A DNA stretch of 64,000 nt from Symbiodinium natans. Its lineage: Eukaryota > Sar > Dinophyceae > Suessiales > Symbiodiniaceae. Shown here piece by piece: positions 11,701-20,316 of the stretch (the first letter of the stretch is position 1; each line of letters begins with the position of its first letter). The notes beneath the pieces were generated by a model. That model was not told where the DNA came from, did not search any database, and saw only the letters and a list, made by a program, of their open reading frames with translations. The translations under genes and the position numbers were made by a program. The stretch lies in contig CAJNDS010002094.1 of NCBI GenBank assembly GCA_905221605.1, positions 248,001-312,000 on the forward strand. Reading direction: 5' to 3'.

Positions 11701-13894
11701 CTCTTGAAGTAGTCAGCTGCTTCTTCATGCAGAGACAGGAACATGCAGAGCCTCCCCTGCATCTCCAGCAAACCGATCCTGGAAAGTGACTTGGGCACTT
11801 TTGGGGTCCTCTGGCGCGCGCTCGTGCACGCAAGGATTAGGGGTTTCCCAGAAGGGCTGTACATGCTTTAAAGGAAGACTACAACGTCAATCCAGCACAG
11901 TGCACCACCGGAAGAAGGCTGAGGAAGAGGCTTGTCAACAATCTTGCTCTCGTTCTCTTTCAAGCAGCTCAGCGACTCCTCTCAAAGACTGCCCAAAACG
12001 TTGAATCTGGGTGGCAAGCTTCGTCATCACCGTTGACTGCGATCCTTGAACTTGCCAGCTTCCTCCATGATGGATGCCTCCAATGGGCTGACATCTCAAA
12101 TTTACCCGGTGTTGAACTCATGTGCTCCACAAAGACTCCTTGCGTCTGTTAAGACAAAACATCCAGGCGAACGTCCGCTTCATCTGCGGGTGACATTTCT
12201 TCCTTCCTCACTTCTGCTCCGACACATCTCTGCTTGTCATCATCAGCATCTGCGTCATTGTCATCATCCTCATCCGGGTTCAGCTCAACTGCCTTTCACA
12301 GTTGCTACAATTTTTTAACAGCCAGCCGTCACCCCTTGACGAAGACCACAAAGCAAGATCTGACGGTGCACTCTCTCAAAAGCTACAAACACACCAACCT
12401 TGTATAGATGCAGCTCTGAGTTCTCGTAATCGGAGGCTGCGGTAGTATCCTGCTCCTCGACATTAACTTCGACATAAAAGGAACAACAGACAGCGCGACA
12501 GCAACAGTCGCCACAAAATCTCCTTGAACGAGTTCTCATAGTTGTCGATGCATTTCCAGGCTAGCTCATAGTTCTCACACAAGTGTTCTGCAATGGCATA
12601 TCCGACCTGTGTCAACGGTCACAGTCCAGATCATGGCTGGGTCGCTGGGTGAGTGGGCTGCCAAGACCCTCGCCCAGTTCAATCTAGCAGACGACTTGAC
12701 CTTGCACAGAAGCAGAGCCAGTTGCAGAGCCAGGCAGAGAGCTTATTGAATTCATTCAACAAAGCTGGACACATCGCCTGCAGCAGTTTGCGGCGAGTCT
12801 CGGCAAATCCGTGCACATCCCGTCCTTAGGACACGACTAGTCACATCGAGCCATGCCAGTCATCTGCTAGGTGTCCGGCGATGGATCTGCAGCAAGGATA
12901 AATCTCTCAAAATTTGGAGGTTCTCCTGATCGATCCGCAGAGCCTCCGATGCCATGTTTCTGCGGGCGGCACTAGCTACAACAACCTCGTTGTAACGATA
13001 ACCGTTTACAGGGGACACATCGTTGCTCCCTTCCAGGGCCTGCCGGTAGCACTTCACAGCCTGCCAAGGTCTCTCTCGCAACAAACCCCGAATGACGACA
13101 CCAATGTAATGTCCAATTCCCTCGAAGCCTCAAAGTAGTCTCGGTCTTGCCGGTAAAGTAGTCCATACACCTTGGCCAGAAAGGTGCTTGCCCGCAAGTT
13201 GTGAGAGCAACATGAGATCATGCCTGCACGAATGCCTCAGGCAGCCACATGCCAGCAAACGTGACTTTTGAGATCGCATTTCAAGCCCTGCCCGGCAGGC
13301 ACAGAACTGACACAAATGGCGACCTGTCGTGCCAATGTCACGTGACTGCCCTGCCTTGCGCACAAGCTCATAAGCTTCCTCTTTCCGGTCTAAATAGCTC
13401 ACGGTGAGACCCTGTCGCAGCTTCGCAGCTTCGAAACTACTCACAAACACATGAGGGGGCTCTCTAAATACTGCCCCCTTTCGAGGTTCCCGTTGTATTG
13501 CGGAGCCCTATATTGAGCGTACCCAAAAAAGGGCCCCACACTGTAGTGAATCCCGGAATCCCCCACATAACATCTGCGCACACCACGCAACCCAGGCCTT
13601 CATGCACAAAGTCTCCCCATGGTCCGGATGCTTTTTCAAAATGGAATCAGCCGCTTTCAGGCCTGAACATAGCCCAAGTGCTCTCACATTGCGGTGGCAC
13701 ATTGGCAAACATGGCCAAGAAAACCTTTCTTGTACTGCTTGGTTTCGTAGAACTTGACGATGGATCGAAATACTGCCTGCGCTCGGAAAAACTCAAATAC
13801 AAAAGCAAACGAAACGTTCGTGGAACTGTCGCTCACGGCAAAGCACGGATTGATGTGGCCACGCCTGGTCCTTTGCCGGGAGGGGTTGCGACAT
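1884..13894 (-). CDS. NAA15: NAA15, auxiliary (ribosome-anchoring) subunit of N-terminal acetyltransferase NatA; multi-exon gene
   Basis: NAA15 is the large TPR-repeat subunit that wraps around the catalytic subunit NAA10, anchors NatA at the ribosome exit and supports co-translational N-terminal acetylation in the cytosol. Here it is split into at least 36 exons, mostly 21-88 bases, separated mainly by 52-130-base introns. The start is the ATG at 13,894: the first peptide MSQPLPAKDQ matches the family N-terminus, where an LPxKE-type motif precedes the first helix. Diagnostic peptides follow in family order: FYETKQYKKG, HPDHGETLCMK, RKEEAYELVRK, LKSHVCWHV, QENLQILRDLSLLQI, DMQCMWYE, EDQFDFHNYCLRK, EEKKKLKHKKKRE, DDDPDGEKLL, LTYEVFSRQGK. 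Exon phases close exactly in the well-resolved blocks. Donors are GC, GT or GA; acceptors are AG followed by G. Exon details are in the block entries. Unresolved parts: the segment between 9,933 and 8,460, and the C-terminus below 2,857. A complete transporter gene and two telomere-like arrays lie in its introns. Confidence 0.93.
2857..3143 (-). CDS. NAA15: NAA15 exons, C-terminal helical block
   Basis: Exons: 3110-3143 (QQDAMEQAGKI), 3013-3057 (VRTLVQHSSLDASTH) and 2857-2910 (VLTYEVFSRQGKVIHCLQ). With the preceding block this gives EKLL-QQDAMEQAGKIVRTL, which aligns without gaps to the plant NAA15 stretch EKLLQVEDPMAEASKYLRLL, and the THVLTYEVFSRQGK part matches the family's ETHL-FE-Y-RK-K segment. 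Donors are GT, GT and GC; introns are 52 and 102 bases. Confidence 0.88.
3276..3676 (-). CDS. NAA15: NAA15 exons, Lys-rich linker block
   Basis: Exons: about 3615-3676 (ETELSAEEKKKLKHKKKRE; 5' edge 3,676 or 3,670; GT donor), about 3499-3519 (AQKEAQK; 3' edge uncertain) and about 3276-3316 (PKKVDDDPDGEKL; GT donor). The family has a strongly basic E-LKKLRNKQRR-type helix here, then Lys-rich linker, then in plants a D-DP-GEKLL motif, which is almost unchanged. The intron between the first two exons contains a short GGCCATGTGC tandem repeat (3,558-3,606). The preceding intron (about 4,985 to 3,677) holds the first telomere-like array. Confidence 0.8.
3558..3606. repeat. Short tandem repeat, GGCCATGTGC unit
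   Basis: Four to five near-perfect copies of a 10-base unit, in an intron of NAA15. Confidence 0.85.
3890..4690. repeat. Degenerate telomere-like array with strand switch, first copy
   Basis: From 3,890 to about 4,570 the plus strand is a degenerate CCCTAAA/AACCCT array (many aaccctaaa, aaccctgaa and aaaccttca variants). At about 4,575 it changes to the G-rich strand, with GGGTTC/GGGTTT repeats to about 4,690, followed by a pyrimidine tract (4,690-4,735). It lies in the NAA15 intron between the exons at 5,001-5,048 and 3,615-3,676. The consensus resembles the TTTAGGG telomere repeat of plants and dinoflagellates. Confidence 0.85.
5001..5517 (-). CDS. NAA15: NAA15 exons, block downstream of the nested gene
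   Basis: Exons: 5430-5517 (FHETFKHFHDIAEDQFDF then HNYCLRKTTLK), 5323-5354 (AYVAMLRMQE), 5178-5214 (LYSHKFYRRAAK) and 5001-5048 (DAVNIYLELFASTPEQ; 3' edge uncertain, perhaps to 4,985). The first exon continues the codon left open at 7,432 (CA + G = Gln), so splicing must skip the 5,518-7,431 interval. The family counterpart is the EIT-DQFDFHTYC motif followed by YVDLLK, HPFYFKAA and AIEIYLKL. Introns are 75, 108 and 129 bases with GC, GC and GA donors. The 129-base intron contains a CT/GA microsatellite. Confidence 0.88.
5111..5165. repeat. GA/CT microsatellite in a NAA15 intron
   Basis: Imperfect (GA)n run on the plus strand, interrupted by GC and GTGGGGGT. On the transcribed strand it is a CT-rich tract inside the 129-base GA-AG intron, where it could serve as the polypyrimidine tract. 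Confidence 0.9.
5518..7431 (-). other. NAA15 intron hosting the nested transporter gene
   Basis: The GT at 7,431-7,430 interrupts a CAG codon after CA; the AG at 5,519-5,518 precedes the completing G at 5,517. The intron is 1,914 bases, roughly 20 times the neighbouring introns. Removal of the transporter leaves about 780 bases with no recognisable content. Confidence 0.85.
5960..7096 (-). CDS. SLC35B/UAA-family nucleotide-sugar or PAPS transporter, single exon
   Basis: 378 residues, ATG at 7,096 to TGA at 5,962-5,960. The open frame extends further upstream to a TAG near 7,310 but has no other ATG, so 7,096 is chosen. About ten hydrophobic segments span residues 17-320. Motifs typical of SLC35B2/B3 and the UAA family are present: KTFKMLPTMLMG (124-135), FDGFTSTFQEKLF (188-200), MLYMNL (211-216), GQFYIFSMIQEFG (259-271) and a RQ-T dyad (282-285) in the last repeat. 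The C-terminal 50 residues are polar. The family sits in Golgi or ER membranes and exchanges nucleotide sugars or PAPS for nucleoside monophosphates; the exact substrate cannot be read. The gene has no introns and lies wholly inside the NAA15 intron 5,518-7,431 on the same strand, suggesting a retrocopy. Flanks within the intron are 335 bases upstream and 442 downstream. Confidence 0.93.
   Translation of the reverse strand: MAVSIMLPGAVPKSSGFFRSLLRSLYLALGIIVTIGIYSFLQERMVSQPYDGEIFKATMFLVLCNRIFSVLYSLLMLWRAGESWGTQAPPWKYAAVSFSNMLSTWCQYESLRHVSLVLQTMAKTFKMLPTMLMGVIVSKKRHSMKDILTVVLITTGIMIFAVGGDIKSEHASASSWYGILLLTGFLVFDGFTSTFQEKLFTECRMSKYNQMLYMNLTSASVAVASLLVTDSTWYCFRFLKDHKYFAPDVVALSFSATAGQFYIFSMIQEFGALALAAAMNARQITTIIASYAFRPQSATWTQSIGLALLFLGLILRSVWNWRNIRIREDKTSPSCGGSSPESDKQLGNLGVVRAAKIGHTDVEEVNADVETEEFLQSR
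7432..8459 (-). CDS. NAA15: NAA15 exons, central TPR block upstream of the nested gene
   Basis: Exons: 8418-8459 (TVAEHFDFMGDTHK), 8275-8325 (ALEYVNEAIEHTPTLVE), 8160-8192 (VYACKARIYKH), 8064-8102 (AGDLESSAQCYEE), 7957-8006 (VRQMDLADRYLNTQCV), 7821-7863 (ALLRVDDTQGGMEK), 7711-7746 (ALLFSKEPDSQE), 7568-7612 (AANLHDMQCMWYESA), 7432-7481 (VGRSYKRQKKYGKALK). This order and spacing reproduces the family region around AIE-TPTLIE, KHAG, LDTADRF, MQCMWF and AYKR-KFGEALKK. Donors in order: GA, GC, GC, GT, GC, GC, GT, GT, GT. Introns here are 57-98 bases, except the last, which is 1,914 bases and contains the transporter gene. A family segment of roughly 25-30 residues expected just before 8,459 was not found. 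Confidence 0.87.
8460..9933 (-). other. NAA15 interval between middle and central blocks
   Basis: Besides the telomere-like array it contains, at about 9,690-9,740, overlapping copies of a GCTTCCGCG/GGAAGC motif. One or more NAA15 micro-exons encoding about 25-30 residues should lie here but were not recognised; a segment near 9,500 reading SSLWLYSDFA is a weak candidate. Confidence 0.4.
8520..9030. repeat. Degenerate telomere-like array with strand switch, second copy
   Basis: Plus strand is C-rich (aaaccctaaa, ccccaaaacc) from about 8,550 to 8,870, then G-rich (gggtttagggtt, ggggtttagggtc) to about 9,030. The switch is at about 8,872. The array lies in the NAA15 interval between the exons at 9,934-9,979 and 8,418-8,459. 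The C-rich-then-G-rich order is the same as in the 3.9-4.7 kb array. Confidence 0.85.
9934..10623 (-). CDS. NAA15: NAA15 exons, middle TPR block
   Basis: Well-supported exons are 10437-10495 (VIQFFEGLKADYPKSDSLK, GC donor), 10273-10349 (LPLFFLTGQRFKRKLDEYL then RSRLRKG, GC donor), 10170-10212 (GVPSLFRTMRSYY; its 3' edge is uncertain, GT assumed) and 9934-9979 (IEELLLQYVRCLKEK, GT donor). These match the family segment in which a basic 'RRLPL-FL-G-F' motif precedes a 'KGVPSLF' motif and an 'IEELL' helix. A further acidic exon at about 10582-10623 (PESEVPLTEEQEE, GA donor) would supply the roughly 14 residues otherwise missing before VIQFF; this one is tentative. The intron from 11,575 to 10,624 is about 950 bases and shows no recognisable content. 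Confidence 0.8.
11576..13894 (-). CDS. NAA15: NAA15 exons 1-16 (N-terminal TPR region)
   Basis: Exons read on the minus strand: 13865-13894, 13725-13776, 13598-13662, 13355-13411, 13249-13287, 13129-13170, 13040-13060, 12880-12943, 12778-12824, 12674-12700, 12523-12606, 12399-12449, 12045-12077, 11932-11978, 11701-11778, 11576-11624. They sum to 786 bases, exactly 262 codons in one frame. The protein follows NAA15 from its first residue through the first TPR units; clear landmarks are DYFEAVKCYRQALRIDQEN across three exons, HGFAETRRKLLQ, VGYAIAEHLCENYELAWK, DYENSELHLYK, IMEEAGKFK and HEEAADYFKRLVNINTEHH. One exon is only 21 bases (13040-13060). Donors in order: GC, GT, GC, GC, GT, GC, GC, GC, GC, GC, GA, GT, GA, GC, GC, GT. 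Every acceptor is AG followed by G. Single boundaries could shift by a few bases where AG or GC repeats occur. Confidence 0.88.
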
Positions 13895-16766
13895 GGCCGC
13901 TCAACGTCGCAACGCGAAATGAGGGGCTGTTCAGGACACTCAGCTGATCTTCTTGGGGGGATACCAGTATTGGGCTTGCTTTGGGGGGTACTAAAGCGGA
14001 TCAGCACAGTATCTATACGCATAGGCTTTCAGCACATACTATCAGGGTAATAGTCAGAAAAAGATACACCACATGTGAACTCAGGCCATTTCATGCCAAA
14101 GTTATTACCTACATGGAGGCCAACATCAGCAGCGGAAGTCAATATACCAAAGGCCTGAGGCGTTTAGATCCAGGTCTGGGGCCCACGGGGCGTGTATCGG
14201 CCGAGCTTTTTTGCCCCCCCTCCAGCCATAGTGCCCCGACCCCCCCTTACCACTGCCGGGGTGGGCTTAGGTCGTGTAGGGTCCTGACGACCCCCAAAGC
14301 AGACCGAACACAGAACGAAGTCGGACAAGTTGCCAACGACAGAGCCTAAATCCGACCCTCATAAACTCATCGCAAACCCCCTTTTAATGTGCAGTTGGGG
14401 GGGGGGGTGCTTCAAAAGGTTTCTCCTGGCTTCAGACCTTTGGCTGGATACCCGCAGGTCCCAAGGTGTCTAAAATATGCAGACGTCGATTGCAAGATGG
14501 AATCCCCTTGCGGCTCCTTGAGGCTTAAGATACTAAAACAAAGAACCTGCCTGTAAGCCCCCACCTTGCCGAAGCTGGCTGGACTACCAGAATAACCACA
14601 GGATTGCTCGGATCTTGTCTCGCTCGCACCCTCATTTACACCCTCGCTCTCACTGTTCTCTTACATGGACTATCCAACAACTCACAACATGCTCATCGCT
14701 GAAACTCTCGCAGCAACACTGACACTACCTCCAGTCACCATTGAACTCCCAACCACCAAGCACGAACAGAACCAACTTTTCAAGCGACGAGACATCCATG
14801 CCAAAGCATGAATATGCATGAATGCAGGCGAATATGTCAGGCATCGCTGTGGGATCTGTGGGACATGGAGCCGGCGATCCGGGGAGAGGCTTTCGGTTGT
14901 CTGGACGTCTCGGCGCCATATCTGGCGCTGAAGGTCTCGCCGTAGAGTTTAAGGTACAGCTTTGCAGTCTTGCGGCAGTTGCGCATCGACGGGACTGCCT
15001 CCTTACAACATCACCCCATCACATGACAGGAGGACTCCCAACGGTTTCAGGCTCGCCTTAGAAAAGTTGCCGCAGGGTTTCAAAGGTTCGGGCGGCTTCT
15101 CAGCAGGGTGCGTCGTTCAACGCCAGGCTCAGAGGCTCAGAGGCCGGAGCCGCGCAGACGCGCGCGAAGCGAATGCAGAATCGGGCCTGGGAAGGTTTAG
15201 GAAATTTTCTGGGTTCTTTGACCTTTGTAATCTTGGTAACCTGTTTGGAATCTTTCGGTGACGTTTGTGCCGGAGGTTCCAAGAATTAGGATCTCACGGT
15301 TTTTTCAGAGCGTTCAGGTGGATGTACTCTGAGTTACTCAAGGCCAGCTCTTCGTGCAAATGCTGGGCATAGAGCCGTCTCAAGGACCTTCAAGTGCACA
15401 GGCCAGGGAGCCGGATGGCCCTGTTTGCGCGCCTTGTGAGGTTCTTGGCTTTTGCCATTATGTGACCCGGAGACATCCGGAGAACGTCTGCCTTCAAAGG
15501 CTCCCAAAGTCAGCTCTCGAGGACTGGAAGGCCCGGTCCTCCGCCTCTGGCCACAAGGCCATCAAGAGATTCGACGAAAGGTTTGAAGAAAGTGAGACAG
15601 CAAACTGCAGAGACCTCTCAAGCTTCGAAGGAACAGAGAAAAAGGTGCCCAAGGGACAGCGGGAGCAGAAGCAAGCACAGGCCCCACACTCCCCAAACTC
15701 CCTGCGAGCCGAACTTTCCGAGCGCAACGCAGGAAACCTTAGGCTTCATCTCCGCTCAGGGGAATCCAAAAAGCCCTACATTCAACCCCAAGTCCGTCCA
15801 GCCAACAGAAAAGCAGGAGAGCTCGGACAGCTCCGATTGCAAGAATGTGCTCTCCTCATATGGCCAAAGCATCCCAAAGGGGTGTGTCCAGCTCCAGATG
15901 TTGCTCTAAAACTTCGGGGTTCGGAAGGCCATCGAAAGCCTCAGGCTGACGGAGGCACTGACGAAACGGTTCCTGAACTCTTTTTCAATTTCAGCCCACG
16001 AATCCACACGAAGTCTCAAACGTGAAGCCCGCACAGGCGTGGCTCGCGCATAAGGACCGTTTTACACCGATGCGCCGCTGCACCGACCCTAAACCATGAA
16101 GCCTACACCCTACTTAAAGCCCGGAACCCTAAAATTAGGCTTCTTTTTTTGGCTAACTTTGCAGACAAATAATGTCGACCCTAGAACCCGAAGAGAGGAG
16201 GGAGTAGAGGAGCACAGCAAACGAGCTCCGGAGCGGAGTCGATTTAGCCTGTGCCCGTCGGGCCCATAAGGAAACGTTTTTTCAAGCCTTAAAGCCCCAA
16301 AACCCCGTGACGCATGCGATGTGGCCTCCCGCGGGATCTGTTGACGTTGTGGGCAACATGTCGTGTTCCGCTGCATTTGCTCAGTTGTGGACTTTTGGCG
16401 CCAAGGCCCAGAGGCGAACTTGGGCGAACTTGGGTGAACCTGGACCCGAATCCAAAAGTTTTTGGGCTTTGGGTTTGCAGCCCGATCACTTCACGACTTG
16501 AAGGCGCGCGCCTTAACTCTTGGAGTGGTTCGTGTGGGCAGAACACACGGTCACTTGCAGTTTCACAGCCAAGGAACTAGACGTGACGCCCTGCGTCTTC
16601 GACTTACATGGTGCTGGCTGCTCCGAATTGTTTCGGATGTGCCAGCTTAAGACTTCTGAAAAGTTGGCAACCGGTAGAGAATTGCGTCTGGCCCCTTCCA
16701 CTCGGAACCGTCGAAATTAGGCGAGTCGGTTCCTGAAACAGCTCTGGGTACCAGAGATAAAGAAGC
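13895..16766. other. Upstream region of NAA15, no gene recognised
   Basis: No recognisable coding segment. An 11-base G run lies at 14,397-14,407. Degenerate CTCAGAGG/AGAGGC repeats are at 15,120-15,140 and a TTGGGCGAAC repeat at 16,415-16,440. The transcription start and trans-splicing acceptor of NAA15 should lie just above 13,894, but no spliced-leader-like sequence is encoded here. Confidence 0.4.
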
Positions 16767-16889
16767 CTCGCAGCCGCCTTCTGCGACAAGCTTTGTGCTT
16801 CTTGCGCGTGCTCACGCGCTTCGAGAAACAGATGCGCCTCACGCATGCAATACTCTGTCAGCGACGCTAACGGCCCAAGCTCTTGCACC
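16767..16889 (-). CDS. Possible exon of an unidentified gene
   Basis: A 41-codon segment reads as an uninterrupted amphipathic helix rich in Ala, Glu and Gln (for example REAHLFLEAREHAQEAQSLS). It is flanked by an AAG acceptor followed by G and an AG/GC donor, exactly the boundary style of the NAA15 introns. I recognise no family. It could belong to the same unidentified gene as the segment at 20,057-20,316, but no linking exons were established; 18,5xx (KGDLSGDVRETLK, CAG acceptor and GC donor) is another possible piece. Confidence 0.35.
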
Positions 16890-19800
16890 CTTCTGCAGCC
16901 CCAAACCGAAATCATGGAGACAGCATGGACCTGCGGCATCCCGACTTCCCCTTAACCTCCGGGCAGGACAAGGCCTGTACGTGGGGCATGGACGGCTGCA
17001 GGGCTCGGCCTTAAGGTCTTCAGAAACCTTGGGGTGTAGGAACCAAAGTGAGTGCTGGGGCAGGCATTAGTGCATTAGACATTGCACGTGCTGGTGCGAT
17101 CGCAGCTGCAGGTGCGGTGTCTCAGGGGCGTATTTGCCTGTGCAGCAACATCAAGGCTTTCTGAGCGAACAGCTGCAGAGCATTCTCGGCTGCAAGGCGA
17201 GTTATCTGGTTGAACACTGAGACTGGTAAGAACTCGAGCTTGAACATACGGCCGCAGAGCTCAAGCACGGGCCTTGCCAACCTTGCCGATTTTCAGTAGC
17301 TGTGTGGGCTCTGGATTCGGGATTGAGACCTACGCTTGGAGCTTAAGGCATCCACGTTCTACGCCTTGGGAAAAACCCGGATATCCTTTTCACACCTCCC
17401 TCGCGAATCTTCATCGAATCTTCAACAAGGCTCGATTGGAAGTCACTGAGCAAAGATGCGAAACATGAAACAAGCCTGGGCCCGGCTGCCGTACATTCTA
17501 GAACCTAAACCGCCCAGGTGGCGGAACCACCTGAAGCTTGTGGACCATGCGAACGGCGCACGCATGGTTGAGGGCAGCAGCTTGTGGCCCCAGAAACCCG
17601 AAGTCTTAACGCCATGTACAGCCAACAACAAATTCTTCAATTCAATCGGCTTCGGGTTGAAACACGCTAGGCCCTGCGTCTACCCTTCGAAATGTGCTGC
17701 TCAAATGCAGATGAGGACTTGGGCTTTGGGATTTAGCAGCACGTCAGGCACTTCAGGACTCATCTGAAGGCTTTATTTAAGGCTTTAGAATCGGATTTTA
17801 GGATACCCCAGCATCGCCCTTTAGGGCGACCATCACCCGGGGACCTTTCCATGGGGGTTAAAGGTATGAAGGAACCGGATGCGGAGGATTTGGAAAGGGC
17901 ATTTCTCGCAAGGGGCCATATGTTTAAATGGGTCGGGTTGTCGCAGGCTTCATCGGGAGGGAAATAGGGTCCCTCCACAACACAGCCGTCCACCTGGCCC
18001 TCTGAGACCCAGAGCTCGAAAGAGCACAGGGATTGAACTTCTGAAAGATGGATCCCCCTTCGATGCTTAGAGGATTTTAAGCTCAGACTGGGCTTAGGGC
18101 ATTTGGCATTTGGGACTCAGAGCTTCGGACCGTTTCGGGCTCAGAGTCCGTGACGGTCCCTAAGCACTCTGGGCATGCCTCCATACTGCCCTAGCCAGGG
18201 GTCGGTCGGATCTACAGGTGCAAGGCTGCGACAGCCAGGATTTGGAGCACTTGGAGCTTGTGGAGCTTGGGCCTCAAGGGCTGAAACGGCTCAGATGCCT
18301 CTAAGCTTTCGCACTAAGGGTGGAGCTCCGAGCCGGCCTTCACAGTTCTCGATTTGGGCGAGTGCATCATGACGAAGGCACGACAAAAACAGGGACAGAC
18401 GGGAAAGCACGGACGGAGGATTGGCAAAGCACACCTAAGACTTTGTTAGACCCTGGAGCTTGAGGCTTCTGGTTTCTCAAGCTTCTGGTCAAAGTAGTGA
18501 GAAACAAAAAGAAAGGACGAGCAGGGCCTTCAAGGTCTCCCTGACGTCTCCGCTAAGGTCGCCTTTCTGACACTTGGATGCTCTCGGCATCTCTTGGTCA
18601 TCTAGGCACGCCACGGTCTCCGGACGTGTCGGAACGGGTTCGAAAGGTCCGGCGTTCAAGTTTTGGGCACAGGCAGGGTGGGCAGGGTGGGCAGGGTAGG
18701 CAGGGCAGGGAGAGCCAGCCCAAGACTCTGCTGCACTCTGACTCCGCCGAGCACACCGAGGCAACATGGTGCACTAGTTCGCGAGGTCAAGGAGTCAGAT
18801 GGTACGTGGTGGTAAACCTCCATCAAGAGTGATCACCAGCGGCCAAAGCATCGGAAACCTAAAAACATCCCGAAAGGGGCAACGGTCACAAATATGCGCT
18901 AGGCCTCTGCTAAGCCTGTGCTATGCCTCCGCTACGCTGAGCTGGCACTTGACGGAAGGGTGTTCGCAAAAGGTAGGGACTGTATGCCACACAGACAGCG
19001 CTTGAAGTAGCCACACCATGTACAGGGTGCCTGCCACGCAGCATAAACCCTTGGCAACCTTGCGAAACCTTTGGAAACCTTAGAGCCTGCTTCGGAGCGT
19101 CAGACTTCAGATCTCACATCCGCTGCAAGACGAGACGTCCGAAACCTGAAGGCACAAACGCTGCAAAGAAGCCGAGGACGTCTTGTGGCCTCAAGGCCAC
19201 TTCAAGCCGAGCTAAGGGGTCCACAAAGATGCACGAGTGTCTAGACATCAAGACCTGAAGGAGGCCGAGGGGCTTAAGGTTTGAGCTTCGGCTTCGGGTC
19301 GCAACCCTCAAACACAACTTGTTTCAATCTCCCAAGGTTGGGAAGGCATGGACGAGAGGAGCAATGACGGTCAGAGCAACGGAAAGCCTAACATGGCCTG
19401 GGATTTAGGACCGTTGATCCAGTGTACGAGCTTCGCCTCAAACTGTAGGGCCAGCCTGCGCTTGTGAGCCTCTCTTCTCGCGCGCATGATCAGATGATCT
19501 GACACGCCGGCACCGGCAACGCGCCAGCCACGAAGGAAGCACCGTGGAATAGTTTCTTGCAAGTTGACGTATTGCAAGTTCACGCAAGTCTTGACCTTTT
19601 GCGCCACCAAAGATCCGGGGTTAAGACAGGGGCGGCGCAGAAAAGTCGACGAATTGAAAGGGATCTCCTCCCTCGACCAACAGCGGATAGCACATGCACG
19701 CAAGCATCATTCTGTGCTGAAAGCAGTCACGGAGCTGCCTTGCAAGCGTGCAGCTTCTCTCTCACCTAAGAACATAACAACGAAGTCACGGAGACCCGCA

Positions 19801-20056
19801 CATCAACCACATTTACCGAAACCAGATCTGTCACGCCTATGTCCGCTGCACGCAGAACGACGACGGTTGACTTTGATTTTGCCATGGGTGCGGGGCCTAA
19901 GCATGTCTCCGCAAGTCTCTGCAGGTTTCCCGGGATGCACCAAGCCATGTGCGACGAACCAAAAGGAACCAAAGCACAAACGAGAGCAAAGCTTGAAAAG
20001 CTCGAGCGAGTACACGATTAGGTTGAGGTTCTCGCTTGTGCACTGCATGCCTCGGC
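16890..20056. other. No gene recognised; minisatellite at 18.7 kb
   Basis: No family could be recognised. GGCAGGGTGG-type tandem repeat lies at 18,671-18,711. Scattered CCTAAA- and TTTAGGG-like words occur throughout, but they form no array. Confidence 0.35.
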
Positions 20057-20316
20057 CTGGCCATGAGGTCATGTCTTGGCATCCGATCAGGCACGTAACG
20101 CATCCTTAGAGTTTTTCTGCCATCCTCAGTTCTCTTCCGAAGGACTGGGCGATGATTGAATCTGTAAGGGTGCGCTGATGTGTACTGACGCTGGCCCCGG
20201 GCACGCCCAAGAAGCCGGAGCTCAGAGAAGTCAAGCAATTCTGGAAGATCTCGAGCCCCCACACCGAGCAGCACCGGATAGCACAAGACTAGCAACCATG
20301 CGAATGTACGGAGCAT
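20057..20316 (-). CDS. Possible first exon of an unidentified secreted or targeted protein
   Basis: From an ATG at 20,316 (another in-frame ATG lies at about 20,367) the first 21 residues form a classical signal peptide: MLRTFAWLLVLCYPVLLGVG, then a likely cleavage site. The following mature part is basic (HPYRFNHRPVLRKR, DGRKTLRMRYVPDRM). The segment ends at an AG/GC donor at 20,057, the commonest boundary type in NAA15. I recognise no family. In a dinoflagellate such a leader can serve secretion or plastid targeting. The next exons were not found. Confidence 0.4.

Noticed and set aside
15354-16025. 223-codon plus-strand frame
   Set aside because: Composition is irregular, no family resemblance, and it lies in sequence with simple repeats; treated as a chance frame.
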